Assembly (NCBI GenBank): GCA_947652115.1
Contig: OX393569.1
Location: 22,197,396-22,261,395, forward strand
DNA length: 64,000 bases
Source: Blastomussa wellsi
Taxonomy: Eukaryota; Cnidaria; Anthozoa; Scleractinia; Plerogyridae
Direction: 5' to 3'
Position 1 is the stretch's first letter; every line of letters begins with the position of its first letter. The position numbers and the translations under genes were made by a program. Positions 39,001-51,800 of the stretch are shown here, piece by piece. The notes under the pieces were generated by a model. That model made no database searches. It worked only from the letters and a program-made list of their open reading frames with translations, and had not been told where the DNA came from.

Positions 39001-40869
39001 CTTGGTTATGCAAGACCTTGGTTAGGCATGATCTTGGTTATGGAACATCTCGGTTATGCAAGATCTTTGTTAGGGTAGATCTTGGTTATGCAAGATCTTG
39101 GTTATGCAAGATCTTGCTTAGCGAAGATCTTGGTTAAGCAAAATCGTGGTTAGGCAAGATCTTGGTTAGGGAAGATCTTGGTTATGCAAGATCTTCGTTA
39201 GGCAAGATCTTAGTTAGGCAAGATCTCGGTTATGCAAGATCTTGGTTATGCAAAATCTTGGTTATCAAAGATCTTGGCTATGCGAGATCTGGGTTATGTA
39301 AGATCTTGTTTAGGGAAGATCTTGGTTATGCAAAATCTTGGTTATACAAGATCTTGGTTATGCAAGATCTTGGTTATGCAAGATATTGGTTATGCAAAAT
39401 CTTCGTCATGCAAGATCTTGGTTATGCAAGATCTTGGTTAGGCAAGATCTTGGTTCGGGAAGATCTTGGTTAGGGAAGATCTTGGTTAGGGAAGATCTTG
39501 GTTATGCAAGATCTTGGTTATGCAAGATCTTGGTTATGCAAGATCTTCGTTATGCAAGATCTTGGTTAGGTAAGATCTTGGTTAGGCAAGATCTTCGTTA
39601 GGGAAGATCTTTTTTAGGAAAGATCTCGGTTATGCAAGATCTTGGTTAGGGAAGATCTTGGTTATCAAAGATCTTGGTTATGCAAGATCTTGGTTAGGCA
39701 AGATCTTGGTTATGCAAAATCTTTGTTAGGCAAGATCTTGGTTTTGCAAGATCTTGGTTATACAAGATCTTGGTTAGGCAAGATCTTTGTTATGCAAGAT
39801 CTTGGTTAGGCAAGATCTTTGTTATGCAAGATCTTAGTTATGCAAAATCTTGGTTATGCAAGATCTCGGTTATGCAAGATCTTGGTTATGGAAAATCTTC
39901 GTTTTGCAAGATCTTGGTTAGGCAAGATCTTGGTTAGGCAAGATCTTGGTTCGGGAAGATGTTGGTTAGGGAAGATGCTGTTTAGGGAAGATCTAGGTTA
40001 TGCAAAATCTTGGTTATGCAAGATCTTGGTTATGCAGAATCTTGGTTAGGCAAGATCTTGGTTATGCAAGATCTTGGTTATGCAATATCTTGGTTCGGGA
40101 AGATCTTGGTTAGGGAAGATCTTGGTTATGCAATATCTTGGTTATGCAAAATCTTGGTGATGCAAGATCTCTGTTATGCAAGATCTTGGTTATGCAAGAT
40201 TTTGGTTAGGCATGTTCTTGGTTATGCAAGATCTCGGTTATGCAAGATCTTTGTTAGGGTAGATCTTGGCTATGCAAGATTTTGGTTAGGCATGTTCTTG
40301 GTTACGCAAGATCTCGGTTATGCAAGATCTTTGTTAGGCCAGATCTTGGTTATGCAAGATCTTGGTTATGCAATATCTTGGTTCGGCAAGATCTTGGTTA
40401 GGGAAGATCTTGGTTAGGGAAGATCTTGGTTAGGCAAGATCTTGGTTATGCAAAATCTTGGTGATGCAAGATCTCTGTTATGCAAGATCTTGGTTATGCA
40501 AGATTTTGGTTAGGCATGTTCTTGGTCATGCAAGATCTTGGTTATGCAAGATCTTTGTCAGGGTAGATCTTGGTTATTCAAGATCATGGTTAGGCAAGAT
40601 CTTGGTTAGGCAAGATCTTGGTTATGCAAGATCTTGGTTATGCAAAATATTGGTTATCAAAGATCTTGGCTATGCGAGATCTGGGTTATGTAAGATCTTG
40701 TTTAGGGAAGATCTTGGTTATGCAAGATCTTGGTTAGGCAAGATCTTAATTATGCAAGATCTTGGTTAGGGAAGGTCTTGGTTATGCAAGATCTTGGTTA
40801 GGCAACATCTTGGTTAGGGAAGATCTTTGCTAGGCAAGATCTTTGTTCGGGAAGATCTTGGTTAAAGAA
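36000..40869 (+). repeat. Variant-rich tail of large copy 1
   Basis: Monomers here have a different variant spectrum from the HOR: frequent GGTGATGC, CTCTG, AGGGTAG, AGCGAAG, GCAAAATCGTGG, GATCTGGG and ATGTAAG. Its own sub-blocks recur, for example landmarks at 36410, 36682 and 38874. The segment is matched in copy 2 at about 54400-60061 with offsets 18399 to 19310. No gene is present. Confidence 0.82.
36273..36287 (+). other. 15-bp monomer (T-run end)
   Basis: The unit reads AGACAAGATCTTTTT, 15 bp: the GGTT end has become a T run one base short. Phase moves from 1 to 0 (mod 16). It recurs twice in the second large copy (54672 and 55567). Confidence 0.93.
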
Positions 40870-40921
40870 GATCTTGGTTATGCAAGATCTTTGTTAGGGA
40901 AGATGTTGGTTAGGAAAGATC

Positions 40922-43900
40922 TTGGTTATGCACGATCTTGGTTATGCAAGATCTTGGTTATGCAAGATCATGCTTATGCAAGATCTTGGTTATGCAAGAT
41001 CTTGGTTCGGGAAGATGTTGGTTAGGAAAGATCTTGGATATGCAAGATCTTGGTTATGCAAGATCTTGGTTATGCAAGATTTTGGTAATGCAAGATGTTG
41101 GTTAGGGAAGATGTTGGTTATGCAAGATCTTGGTTAGGGTAGATCTTGGTTGTGCAAGATCTTTGTTATGCAAGATCTTGGTTATGCAAGATCTCGGTTA
41201 TGCAAAATCTTGGTTATGCAAAACCTTGGTTAGGCAAGATCTTGTTTAAGGAAGATCTTGGTTACGGAAGATCATGGTTATGCAAGATCTTGGTTATGCA
41301 AGATCTTTGTTAGGGAAGATGTTGGTTAGGAAAGATCTTGGTTATGCAAGATCTTGGTTATGCAAGATCATGCTTATGCAAGATCTTGGTTATGCAAGAC
41401 TTTGGTTCGGGAAGATGTTGGTTAGGAAAGATCTTGGATATGCAAGATCTTGGTTATGCAAGATCTTGGTTATGCAAGATCATGCTTATCCAAAATCTTG
41501 GTTATGCAAGATCTTGGTTAGGGAAGATCTTGGTTAGTGAAGATCTTGGTTATGCGAGATCTTGGTTAGGCAAGATATTGGTTATGCAAGATCTTGGTTA
41601 GGCAAGATCTTGGTTACGCAAGATCTTGGTTATGCAAGATCTTTGTTAGGCAAGATCTTGGTTATGCAAGATCTTGGTTAGGGAAGATCTTGGTTTTGCA
41701 AGATCTTGGTTAGGCAACGTCTTGGTTAGTGAAGATCTTGGTTAGGCAAGATCTTGGTTCGGGAAGATCTTGGTTATGCAAGATCTTGGTTATGCAAGAT
41801 CTTGGTTATGCAAGATCTTGGTTATGCAAGATCTTGGTTATGCAAGATCATGCTTATGCAAGATCTTGGTTATGCAAGATCTTGGTTCGGGAAGATGTTG
41901 GTTAGGAAAGATCTTGGATATGCAAGATCTTGGTTATGCAAGATCATGTTTATGCAAAATCTTGGTTATGCAAGATCTTGGTTAGGGAAGATCTTGGTTA
42001 GTGAAGATCTTGGTTATGCGAGATCTTGGTTAGGCAAGATCTTGGTTATGCAAGATCTTGGTTATACAAGATCTTGGTTATGCAAGATCTTGGTTAGGGA
42101 AGATCTTGGTTATGCAAGATCTTGGTTATGCAAGATGTTGGTTAGGGAAGATGTTGGTTAGGGAAGATGTTGGTTAGGGAAGATGTTGGTTATGCAAGAT
42201 CTTGGTTATGCAAGATCTTGGTTATGCAAGATCTTGGTTATGCAAGAACTTGGTTAGTTAAGATCTTGGTTATGCGCAATCTTGGTTTTGAAAAATCTTG
42301 GTTAGGCAAGACATTGGATAGGGAAGATCTTCGTTAGGGAATCTGATGGTTATGCAAGAACTTTGCTATGCAAGATCTTGGTTATGCAAGATCTTGGTTA
42401 TGCCAGATCTTGGTAATGCAAGATGTTGGTTAGGGAAGATGTTGGTTATGCAAGATCTTGGTTAGGGTAGATCTTGGTTGTGCAAGATCTTGGTTATGCA
42501 AGATCTTGGTTATGCAAGATCTCGGTTATGCAAGATCTTGGTTATGCAAAATCTTGGTTAGGCAAGATCTTGTTTAAGGAAGATCTTGGTTAGGGAAGAT
42601 CATGGTTATGCAAGATCTTGGTTATGCCAGATCTTGGTAATGCAAGATGTTGGTTAGGGAAGATGTTGGTTATGCAAGATCTTGGTTAGGGTAGATCTTG
42701 GTTGTGCAAGATCATGCTTATGCAAGATCTTGGTTATGCAAGATCTTGGTTCGGGAAGATGTTGGTTAGGCAAGATCTTGGTTATGCAAGATCTTGGTTA
42801 GGCAAGATCTTGGTTACGCAAGATCTTGGTTATGCAAGATCTTTGTTAGGCAAGATCTTGGTTATGCAAGATCTTGGTTAGGGAAGATTTTGGTTTTGCA
42901 AGATCTTGGTTAGGCAACGTCTTGGTTAGTGAAGATCTTCGTTAGGCAAGATCTTGGTTCGGGAAGATCTTGGTTAGGGAAGATCTTGGTTATGCAAGAT
43001 CTTGGTTATGCAAGATCTTGGTTATGCAAGATCTTGGTTATGCAAGATCTTGGTTATGCAAGATCTTGGTTATGCAAGATCTCGGTTTTGCAAGATCTTG
43101 GTTATGCAAGATCTTTGTTATGCAAGATCTTGGTTATGCAAGATCTTGGTTAGGCAAGATCTTGGTTATGCAAGATCTTCGTTTTGCAAGATCTTTGTTA
43201 GGGAAGATCTTGGTTATGCAAGATCTTGGTTAGGCAAGATCTTTGTTAGGGAAGATCCTGGCTAGGCAAGATCTTGGTTCGGGAAAATCTTTGTTTTGGA
43301 AGATCTTGGTTATACAAGATCTTGGTTTTGCAAGATCTTGGTTATGCAAGATCTTGGTTATGAAAGATCTTGGTTAGCCAAGATCTTGATTAGGCAGGAT
43401 CTTGGTTCAGGAAGAAGTTGGTTAGGGAAGATCTTGGTTTTGCAAGATCTTGGTTATACAAGATCTTGGTTTTGCAAGATCTTGGTTTTGCAAGATCTTG
43501 GTTAGGCAAGATCTTGGTTCTGGAATATCTTTGTTATGCAAGATCTTGGTTAGGCAAGATCTTGGTTAGGGAAGATCTTGGTTATGCAAGATTTTGGTTA
43601 GGCAAGACCTTGGTTATGCAATATCTTTGTTATGCAATATCTTGGTTAGGGAAGATCTTGGTTATGCAAGATCTTGGTTATTCAAAATCTTGGTTAGGCA
43701 AAATCTTGGTTAGGGAAGATCTTGGTTAGGAAAGATCTTGGTTATGCAACATCTTGGTTAGGCAAGACCTTGGTTATGGAATATCTTTGTTATGCAATAT
43801 CTTGGTTAGGCAAGATCTTGGTTATGCAAGATATTGGTTAGGCAAGATCTTGGTTATGCAATATATTGGTTGTGCAAGATCTTGGCTATGCAATATCTTT

Positions 43901-46900
43901 GTTATGCAAGATCTTGTTTATGCAAGAACTTGGTTATATAAGATATTTGCTAGGGAAGATCTTGGTTATGCAACAACATGGTTTGGCAAGATCTTGGTTA
44001 GGCAAGATCTTGGTTATTCAAGATCTTGGTTTGGGAAGATCTTGGTTATGCAAGAACTTCGTTATGCAAGATCTTGGTTATGCAAGATCTTGGTTATGCA
44101 AGATCTTGTTTATGCAAGATTTTGGTTAGGCAAGATCTTGGTTAAGAGGGATCTTGGTTTTGCAAGATCTTGGTTATACAAGATCTTGGTTTTGCAAGAT
44201 CTTGGTTATGCAAGATCTTCGTTAGGGAAGATCTTGGTTATTCAAAAACTTGGTTACGGAAGATCTTGGTTATGCAAGATCTTGGTTAGGGAAGATCTTG
44301 GTTAGGCAAGATCTTCGTTAGGGAAGATCTTGGTTAGGAAAGATCTCGGTTATTCAAGATCTTGGTTAGGGAAGATCTTGGTTATCAAAGATCTTCGTTA
44401 TGCAAGATCTTGGTTAGGCATGATCTTGGTTATGCAAGATCTTGGTTATGCAAGATCTTGGTTAGGCAAGATCTTGGTTATGCAAGATCTTAGTTAGGCA
44501 AGATCTTTGTTATGAAAGATCTTGGTTATGCAAGGTCTTGGTTATGCAAGATCTCGGTTATGCAAGATCTTGGTTATGGAAGATCTTGGTTTTGCAAGAT
44601 CTTGGTTAGGCAAGATCTTGGTTAGGCAAGATCTTGGTTAGGCAAGATCTTGGTTCGGGAAGATCTTGGTTAGGGAAGATCTTGGTTAGGGAAGATCTTG
44701 GTTATGCAAAATCTTTGTTAGGCATGATCTTGGTTATGCAAGATCTTGGTTATGCAAGATCTTGGTTAGGCAAGATCTTGGTTATGCAAGATCTTAGTTA
44801 GGCAAGATCTTTGTTATGCAAGATCTTGGTTATGCAAGGTCTTGGTTATGCAAGATCTCGGTTATGCAAGATCTTGGTTATGGAAGATCTTGGTTTTGCA
44901 AGATCTTGGTTAGGCAAGATCTTGGTTAGGCAAGATCTTGGTTAGGCAAGATCTTGGTTCGGGAAGATCTTGGTTAGGGAAGATCTTGGTTAGGGAAGAT
45001 CTTGGTTATGCAAGATCTTGGTTATGCAAGATGTTGGTTAGGCAAGATCTTGGTTATGCAAGATCTTGGTTATGCAAGATCTTGGTTAGGCAAGATCTTG
45101 GTTATGCAAGATCTTTGTTAGGGAAGATCTTGGTTATGCAAGATCTTGGTTATTGAAGATCTTGGTTATGCAAGACCTTGGTTAAGCAAGATCTTGCTTA
45201 AGGAAGATCTTGGTTATGCAAAATCGTGGTTAGGCAAGATCTTCGTTAGGGAAGATCTTGATTAGGGAAGATCTTGGTTTTGCAAGATCTTGGCTATACA
45301 AGATCTAGGTTTTTCAAGATCTTGGTTATGCAAGATCTTGGTTAGGGAAGACCTTGGTTATTCAATAACTTTGTTATGCAAGATCTTGGTTATGCAAGAT
45401 CTTGGTTATGCAAGATCTTGGTTATGCAAGATCTTGGTTAGGCAAGATCTTGGTTAGGCAAGATCTTGGTTCAGGAAGATCTTGGTTAGGGAAGATCTTG
45501 GTTTTGCAAGATCTTGGTTAGGCAAGATCTTCGTTAGGGAAGATCTTTTTTAGGAAAGATCTCGGTTATGCAAGATTTTGGTTAGGGAAGATCTTGGTTA
45601 TCAAAGATCTTGGTTATGCAAGATCTTGGTTACGGAAGATCTTGGTTATGCAAAATCTTTTTTAGGCAAGATCTTGGTTTTGCAAGATCTTGGTTATGCA
45701 AGATCTTTTTTAGCCAAGATCTTGGTTATGCAAGATCTTGGTTAGGCAAGATCTTTGTTATGCAAGATCTTAGTTATGCAAGGTCTTGGTTATGCAAGAT
45801 CTCGGTTATGGAAGATCTTGGTTATGGAAGATCTTGGTTTTGCAAGATCTTGGTTAGGCAAGATCTTGGTTACGCAAGATAATGGTTATGCAAGATCTTG
45901 GTTATACAAGATCTTGGTTATGCAAGATCTTGGTTAGGGAAGATCTTGGCTATGCAAGATCTTGGTTATGCAAGATGTTGGTTAGGGAAGATGTTGGTTA
46001 GGGAAGATGTTGGTTAGGGAAGATCTTGGTTATGCAAGATCTTGGTTATGCAAGATCTTGGTTATGCAAGAACTTGGTTAGTTAAGATCTTGGTTATGCG
46101 CAATCTTGGTTTTGCAAAATCTTGGTTAGGCAAGACATTGGATAGGGAAGATCTTCGTTAGGGAATCTCATGGTTATGCAAGAACTTTGCTATGCAAGAT
46201 CTTGATTATGCAAGATCTTGGTTATGCAAGATCATGGTTATGGAAGATCTTGGTTATGCAAGATCTTGGTTATGCAAGATCTTGGTTATGCAAGATCTTG
46301 GTAATGCAAGATGTTGGTTAGGGAAGATGTTGGTTATGCAAGATCTTGGTTAGGGTAGATCTTGGTTGTGCAAGATCTTTGTTATGCAAGATCTTGGTTA
46401 TGCAAGATCTCGGTTATGCAAGATCTTGGTTATGCAAAACCTTGGTTAGGCAAGATCTTGTTTAAGGAAGATCTTGGTTAGGGAAGATCATGGTTATGCA
46501 AGATCTTGGTTATGCAAGATCTTTGTTAGGGAAGATGTTGGTTAGGAAAGATCTTGGTTATGCAAGATCTTGGTTATGCAAGATCATGCTTATGCAAGAT
46601 CTTGGTTATGCAAGATCTTGGTTATGCAAGATCTTGGTTATTGAAGATCTTGGTTATGCAAGACCTTGGTTAAGCAAGATCTTGCTTAAGGAAGATCTTG
46701 GTTATGCAAAATCGTGGTTAGGCAAGATCTTCGTTAGGGAAGATCTTGATTAGGGAAGATCTTGGTTTTGCAAGATCTTGGCTATACAAGATCTAGGTTT
46801 TTCAAGATCTTGGTTATGCAAGATCTTGGTTAGGGAAGACCTTGGTTATTCAATAACTTTGTTATGCAAGATCTTGGTTATGCAAGATCTTGGTTATGCA

Positions 46901-48889
46901 AGATCTTGGTTATGCAAGATCTTGGTTAGGCAAGATCTTGGTTAGGCAAGATCTTGGTTCAGGAAGATCTTGGTTAGGGAAGATCTTGGTTTTGCAAGAT
47001 CTTGGTTAGGCAAGATCTTCGTTAGGGAAGATCTTTTTTAGGAAAGATCTCGGTTATGCAAGATTTTGGTTAGGGAAGATCTTGGTTATCAAAGATCTTG
47101 GTTATGCAAGATCTTGGTTACGGAAAATCTTGGTTATGCAAAATCTTTTTTAGGCAAGATCTTGGTTTTGCAAGATCTTGGTTATGCAAGATCTTTTTTA
47201 GCCAAGATCTTGGTTATGCAAGATCTTGGTTAGGCAAGATCTTTGTTATGCAAGATCTTAGTTATGCAAGGTCTTGGTTATGCAAGATCTCGGTTATGGA
47301 AGATCTTGGTTATGGAAGATCTTGGTTTTGCAAGATCTTGGTTAGGCAAGATCTTGGTTACGCAAGATAATGGTTATGCAAGATCTTGGTTATACAAGAT
47401 CTTGGTTATGCAAGATCTTGGTTAGGGAAGATCTTGGCTATGCAAGATCTTGGTTATGCAAGATGTTGGTTAGGGAAGATGTTGGTTAGGGAAGATGTTG
47501 GTTAGGGAAGATCTTGGTTATGCAAGATCTTGGTTATGCAAGATCTTGGTTATGCAAGAACTTGGTTAGTTAAGATCTTGGTTATGCGCAATCTTGGTTT
47601 TGCAAAATCTTGGTTAGGCAAGACATTGGATAGGGAAGATCTTCGTTAGGGAATCTCATGGTTATGCAAGAACTTTGCTATGCAAGATCTTGATTATGCA
47701 AGATCTTGGTTATGCAAGATCATGGTTATGGAAGATCTTGGTTATGCAAGATCTTGGTTATGCAAGATCTTGGTTATGCAAGATCTTGGTAATGCAAGAT
47801 GTTGGTTAGGGAAGATGTTGGTTATGCAAGATCTTGGTTAGGGTAGATCTTGGTTGTGCAAGATCTTTGTTATGCAAGATCTTGGTTATGCAAGATCTCG
47901 GTTATGCAAGATCTTGGTTATGCAAAACCTTGGTTAGGCAAGATCTTGTTTAAGGAAGATCTTGGTTAGGGAAGATCATGGTTATGCAAGATCTTGGTTA
48001 TGCAAGATCTTTGTTAGGGAAGATGTTGGTTAGGAAAGATCTTGGTTATGCAAGATCTTGGTTATGCAAGATCATGCTTATGCAAGATCTTGGTTATGCA
48101 AGATCTTGGTTCGGGAAGATGTTGGTTAGGAAAGATCTTGGATATGCAAGATCTTGGTTATGCAAGATCTTGGTTATGCAAGATCATGCTTATCCAAAAT
48201 CTTGGTTATGCAAGATCTTGGTTATGCAAGATCTTGGTTATGCAAGAACTTGGTTAGTTAAGATCTTGGTTATGCGCAATCTTGGTTTTGCAAAATCTTG
48301 GTTAGGCAAGACATTGGATAGGGAAGATCTTCGTTAGGGAATCTGATGGTTATGCAAGAACTTTGCTATGCAAGATCTTGGTTATGCAAGATCTTGGTTA
48401 TGCCAGATCTTAATAATGCAAGATGTTGGTTATGGAAGATGTTGGTTATGCAAGATCTTGGTTAGGGTAGATCTTGGTTGTGCAAGATCTTGGTTATGCA
48501 AGATCTTGGTTATGCAAGATCTCGGTTATGCAAGATCTTGGTTATGCAAAATCTTGGTTAGGCAAGATTTTGTTTAAGGAAGATCTTGGTTAGGGAAGAT
48601 CATGGTTATGCAAGATCTTGGTTATGCCAGATCTTGGTAATGCAAGATGTTGGTTAGGGAAGATGTTGGTTTTGCAAGATCTTGGTTAGGGTAGATCTTG
48701 GTTGTGCAAGATCTTGGTTATGCAAGATCTTGGTTATGCAAGATCTCGGTTATGCAAGATCTTGGTTATGCAAAATCTTGGTTAGGCAAGATCTTGTTTA
48801 AGGAAGATCTTGGTTAGGGAAGATCATGGTTATGCAAGATCTTGGTTATGCAAGATCTTTGTTAGGGAAGATGTTGGTTAGGAAAGATC
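40922..48889 (+). repeat. Higher-order repeat, copy F (expanded, 7,968 bp)
   Basis: Runs between the landmarks at 40928 and 48896. It is the counterpart of copy D, lengthened by the 1,488-bp tandem duplication and shortened by a 752-bp loss near 48.22 kb. At that junction an ATCCAAAATC unit is followed within a few monomers by the seven-monomer module at 48256. Marker modules are at 42256, 46080, 47568 and 48256. The same + open frame recurs at 43754-44305. Confidence 0.86.
45140..48112 (+). repeat. 1,488-bp tandem duplication (93 monomers)
   Basis: About 45140-46624 is repeated at about 46628-48112. The ATTGAAG unit at 45152 recurs at 46640, and the GATAATGG unit and module at 46080 recur at 47372 and 47568. 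The junction near 46610-46640 joins the ATGCTTATGC part of the HOR back to the ATTGAAG part. Large copy 1 has this segment once, so the duplication came later than the large one, or its loss did. By eye the copies are nearly identical; one difference is ACGGAAGATC at about 45630 versus ACGGAAAATC at about 47120. Confidence 0.88.
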
Positions 48890-51800
48890 TTGGTTATGCA
48901 CGATCTTGGTTATGCAAGATCTTGGTTATGCAAGATCATGTTTATCCAAGATCTTGGTTATGCAAGATCTTGGTTCGGGAACATGTTGGTTAGGAAAGAT
49001 CTTGGATATGCAAGATCTTGGTTATGCAAGATCTTGGTTATGCAAGATCATGCTTATCCAAAATCTTGGTTATGCAAGATCATGCTTATCCAAAATCTTG
49101 GTTAGTGAAGATCTTGGTTATGCGAGATCTTGGTTAGGCAAGATCTTGGTTATGCAAGATCTTGGTTAGGCAACATCTTGGTTACGCAAGATCTTGGTTA
49201 TGCAAGATCTTTGTTAGGCAAGATCTTGGTTATGCAAGATCTTGGTTAGGGAAGATTTTGGTTTTGCAAGATCTTGGTTAGGCAACGTCTTGGTTAGTGA
49301 AGATCTTCGTTAGGCAAGATCTTGGTTCGGGAAGATCTTGGTTAGGGAAGATCTTGGTTATGCAAGATCTTGGTTATGCAAGATCTTGGTTATGCAAGAT
49401 CTTGGTTATGCAAGATCTTGGTTATGCAAGATCTTGGTTATGCAAGATCTCGGTTTTGCAAGATCTTGGTTATGCAAGATCTTTGTTATGCAAGATCTTG
49501 GTTATGCAAGATCTTGGTTAGGCAAGATCTTGGTTATGCAAGATCTTCGTTTTGCAAGATCTTTGTTAGGGAAGATCTTGGTTATGCAAGATCTTGGTTA
49601 GGCAAGATCTTTGTTAGGGAAGATCCTGGCTAGGCAAGATCTTGGTTCGGGAAAATCTTTGTTTTGCAAGATCTTGGTTATACAAGATCTTGGTTTTGCA
49701 AGATCTTGGTTATGCAAGATCTTGGTTATGCAAGATCTTGGTTAGCCAAGATCTTGGTTAGGCAGGATCTTGGTTCAGGAAGAAGTTGGTTAGGGAAGAC
49801 CTTGGTTTTGCAAGATCTTGGTTATACAAGATCTTGGTTTTGCAAGATCTTGGTTATGCAAGATCTTGGTTAGGCAAGATCTTGGTTATGGAATATCTTT
49901 GTTATGCAAGATCTTGGTTAGGCAAGATCTTGGTTAGGGAAGATCTTGGTTATGCAAGATTTTGGTTAGGCAAGACCTTGGTTATGCAATATCTTTGTTA
50001 TGCAATATCTTGGTTAGGGAAGATCTTGGTTATGCAAGATCTTGGTTATTCAAAATCTTGGTTAGACAACATCTTGGTTAGGGAAGATCTTGGTTAGGAA
50101 AGATCTTGGTTATGCAAAATCTTGGTTAGGCAAGACCTTGGTTATGGAATATCTTTGTTATGCAATATCTTGGTTAGGCAAGATCTTGGTTATGCAAGAT
50201 ATTGGTTAGGCAAGATCTTGGTTATGCAATATATTGGTTATGCAAGATCTTGGCTATGCAATATCTTTGTTATGCAAGATCTTGTTTATGCAAGAACTTG
50301 GTTATATAAGATATTTGCTAGGGAAGATCTTGGTTATGCAACAACATGGTTTGGCAAGATCTTGGTTATGCAAGATCTTGGTTAGGGAAGATCTTGGTTA
50401 GGCAAGATCTTGGTTAGGCAAGATCTTGGTTAGGCAAGATCTTGGTTAGGCAAGATCTTGGTTAGGCAAGATCTTGGTTCGGGAAGATCTTGGTTAGGGA
50501 AGATCTTGGTTAGGGAAGATCTTGGTTATGCAAAATCTTTGTTAGGCATGATCTTGGTTATGCAAGATCTTGGTTATGCAAGATCTTGGTTAGGCAAGAT
50601 CTTGGTTATGCAAGATCTTAGTTAGGCAAGATCTTTGTTATGCAAGATCTTGGTTATGCAAGGTCTTGGTTATGCAAGATCTCGGTTATGCAAGATCTTG
50701 GTTATGGAAGATCTTGGTTTTGCAAGATCTTGGTTAGGCAAGATCTTGGTTAGGCAAGATCTTGGTTAGGCAAGATCTTGGTTCGGGAAGATCTTGGTTA
50801 GGGAAGATCTTGGTTAGGGAAGATCTTGGTTATGCAAGATCTTGGTTATGCAAGATGTTGGTTAGGCAAGATCTTGGTTATGCAAGATCTTGGTTATGCA
50901 AGATCTTGGTTAGGCAAGATCTTGGTTATGCAAGATCTTTGTTAGGGAAGATCTTGGTTATGCAAGATCTTGGTTATTGAAGATCTTGGTTATGCAAGAC
51001 CTTGGTTAAGCAAGATCTTGCTTAAGGAAGATCTTGGTTATGCAAAATCGTGGTTAGGCAAGATCTTCGTTAGGGAAGATCTTGATTAGGGAAGATCTTG
51101 GTTTTGCAAGATCTTGGCTATACAAGATCTAGGTTTTTCAAGATCTTGGTTATGCAAGATCTTGGTTAGGCAAGATCTTGGTTAGGCAAGATCTTGGTTC
51201 AGGAAGATCTTGGTTAGGGAAGATCTTGGTTTTGCAAGATCTTGGTTAGGCAAGATCTTCGTTAGGGAAGATCTTTTTTAGGAAAGATCTCGGTTATGCA
51301 AGATTTTGGTTAGGGAAGATCTTGGTTATCAAAGATCTTGGTTATGCAAGATCTTGGTTACGGAAGATCTTGGTTATGCAAAATCTTTGTTAGGCAAGAT
51401 CTTGGTTTTGCAAGATCTTGGTTATGCAAGATCTTTTTTAGCCAAGATCTTGGTTATGCAAGATCTTGGTTAGGCAAGATCTTTGTTATGCAAGATCTTA
51501 GTTATGCAAGGTCTTGGTTATGCAAGATCTCGGTTATGGAAGATCTTGGTTATGGAAGATCTTGGTTTTGCAAGATCTTGGTTAGGCAAGATCTTGGTTA
51601 CGCAAGATCTTGGTTATGCAAGATCTTGGTTATACAAGATCTTGGTTATGCAAGATCTTGGTTAGGGAAGATCTTGGTTATGCAAGATCTTGGTTATGCA
51701 AGATGTTGGTTAGGGAAGATGTTGGTTAGGGAAGATGTTGGTTAGGGAAGATCTTGGTTATGCAAGATCTTGGTTATGCAAGATCTTGGTTATGCAAGAA

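Larger units (their letters stand above)
24615..40869 (+). repeat. Large tandem duplication, copy 1 (about 16.3 kb)
   Basis: This entire stretch recurs immediately downstream. Offsets to copy 2, from matching landmarks, are 16255 (24667, 25019, 25499), 16271 (26658, 27483, 28667, 29339, 30219), 17007 (31883, 32290, 32657, 33115), 18399 (33883, 34274, 35483, 35890), 19310 (36682, 37034, 37418), 19294 (37802, 38298) and 19198 (39162, 39819, 40010, 40458). The left edge lies near 24615, where similarity to the start of copy 2 begins. The right edge is where copy 1 (AAAGAAG near 40864) and copy 2 (AGGGAAG near 60062) part. It contains HOR copy D, a shortened HOR copy and a variant-rich tail. Confidence 0.88.
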
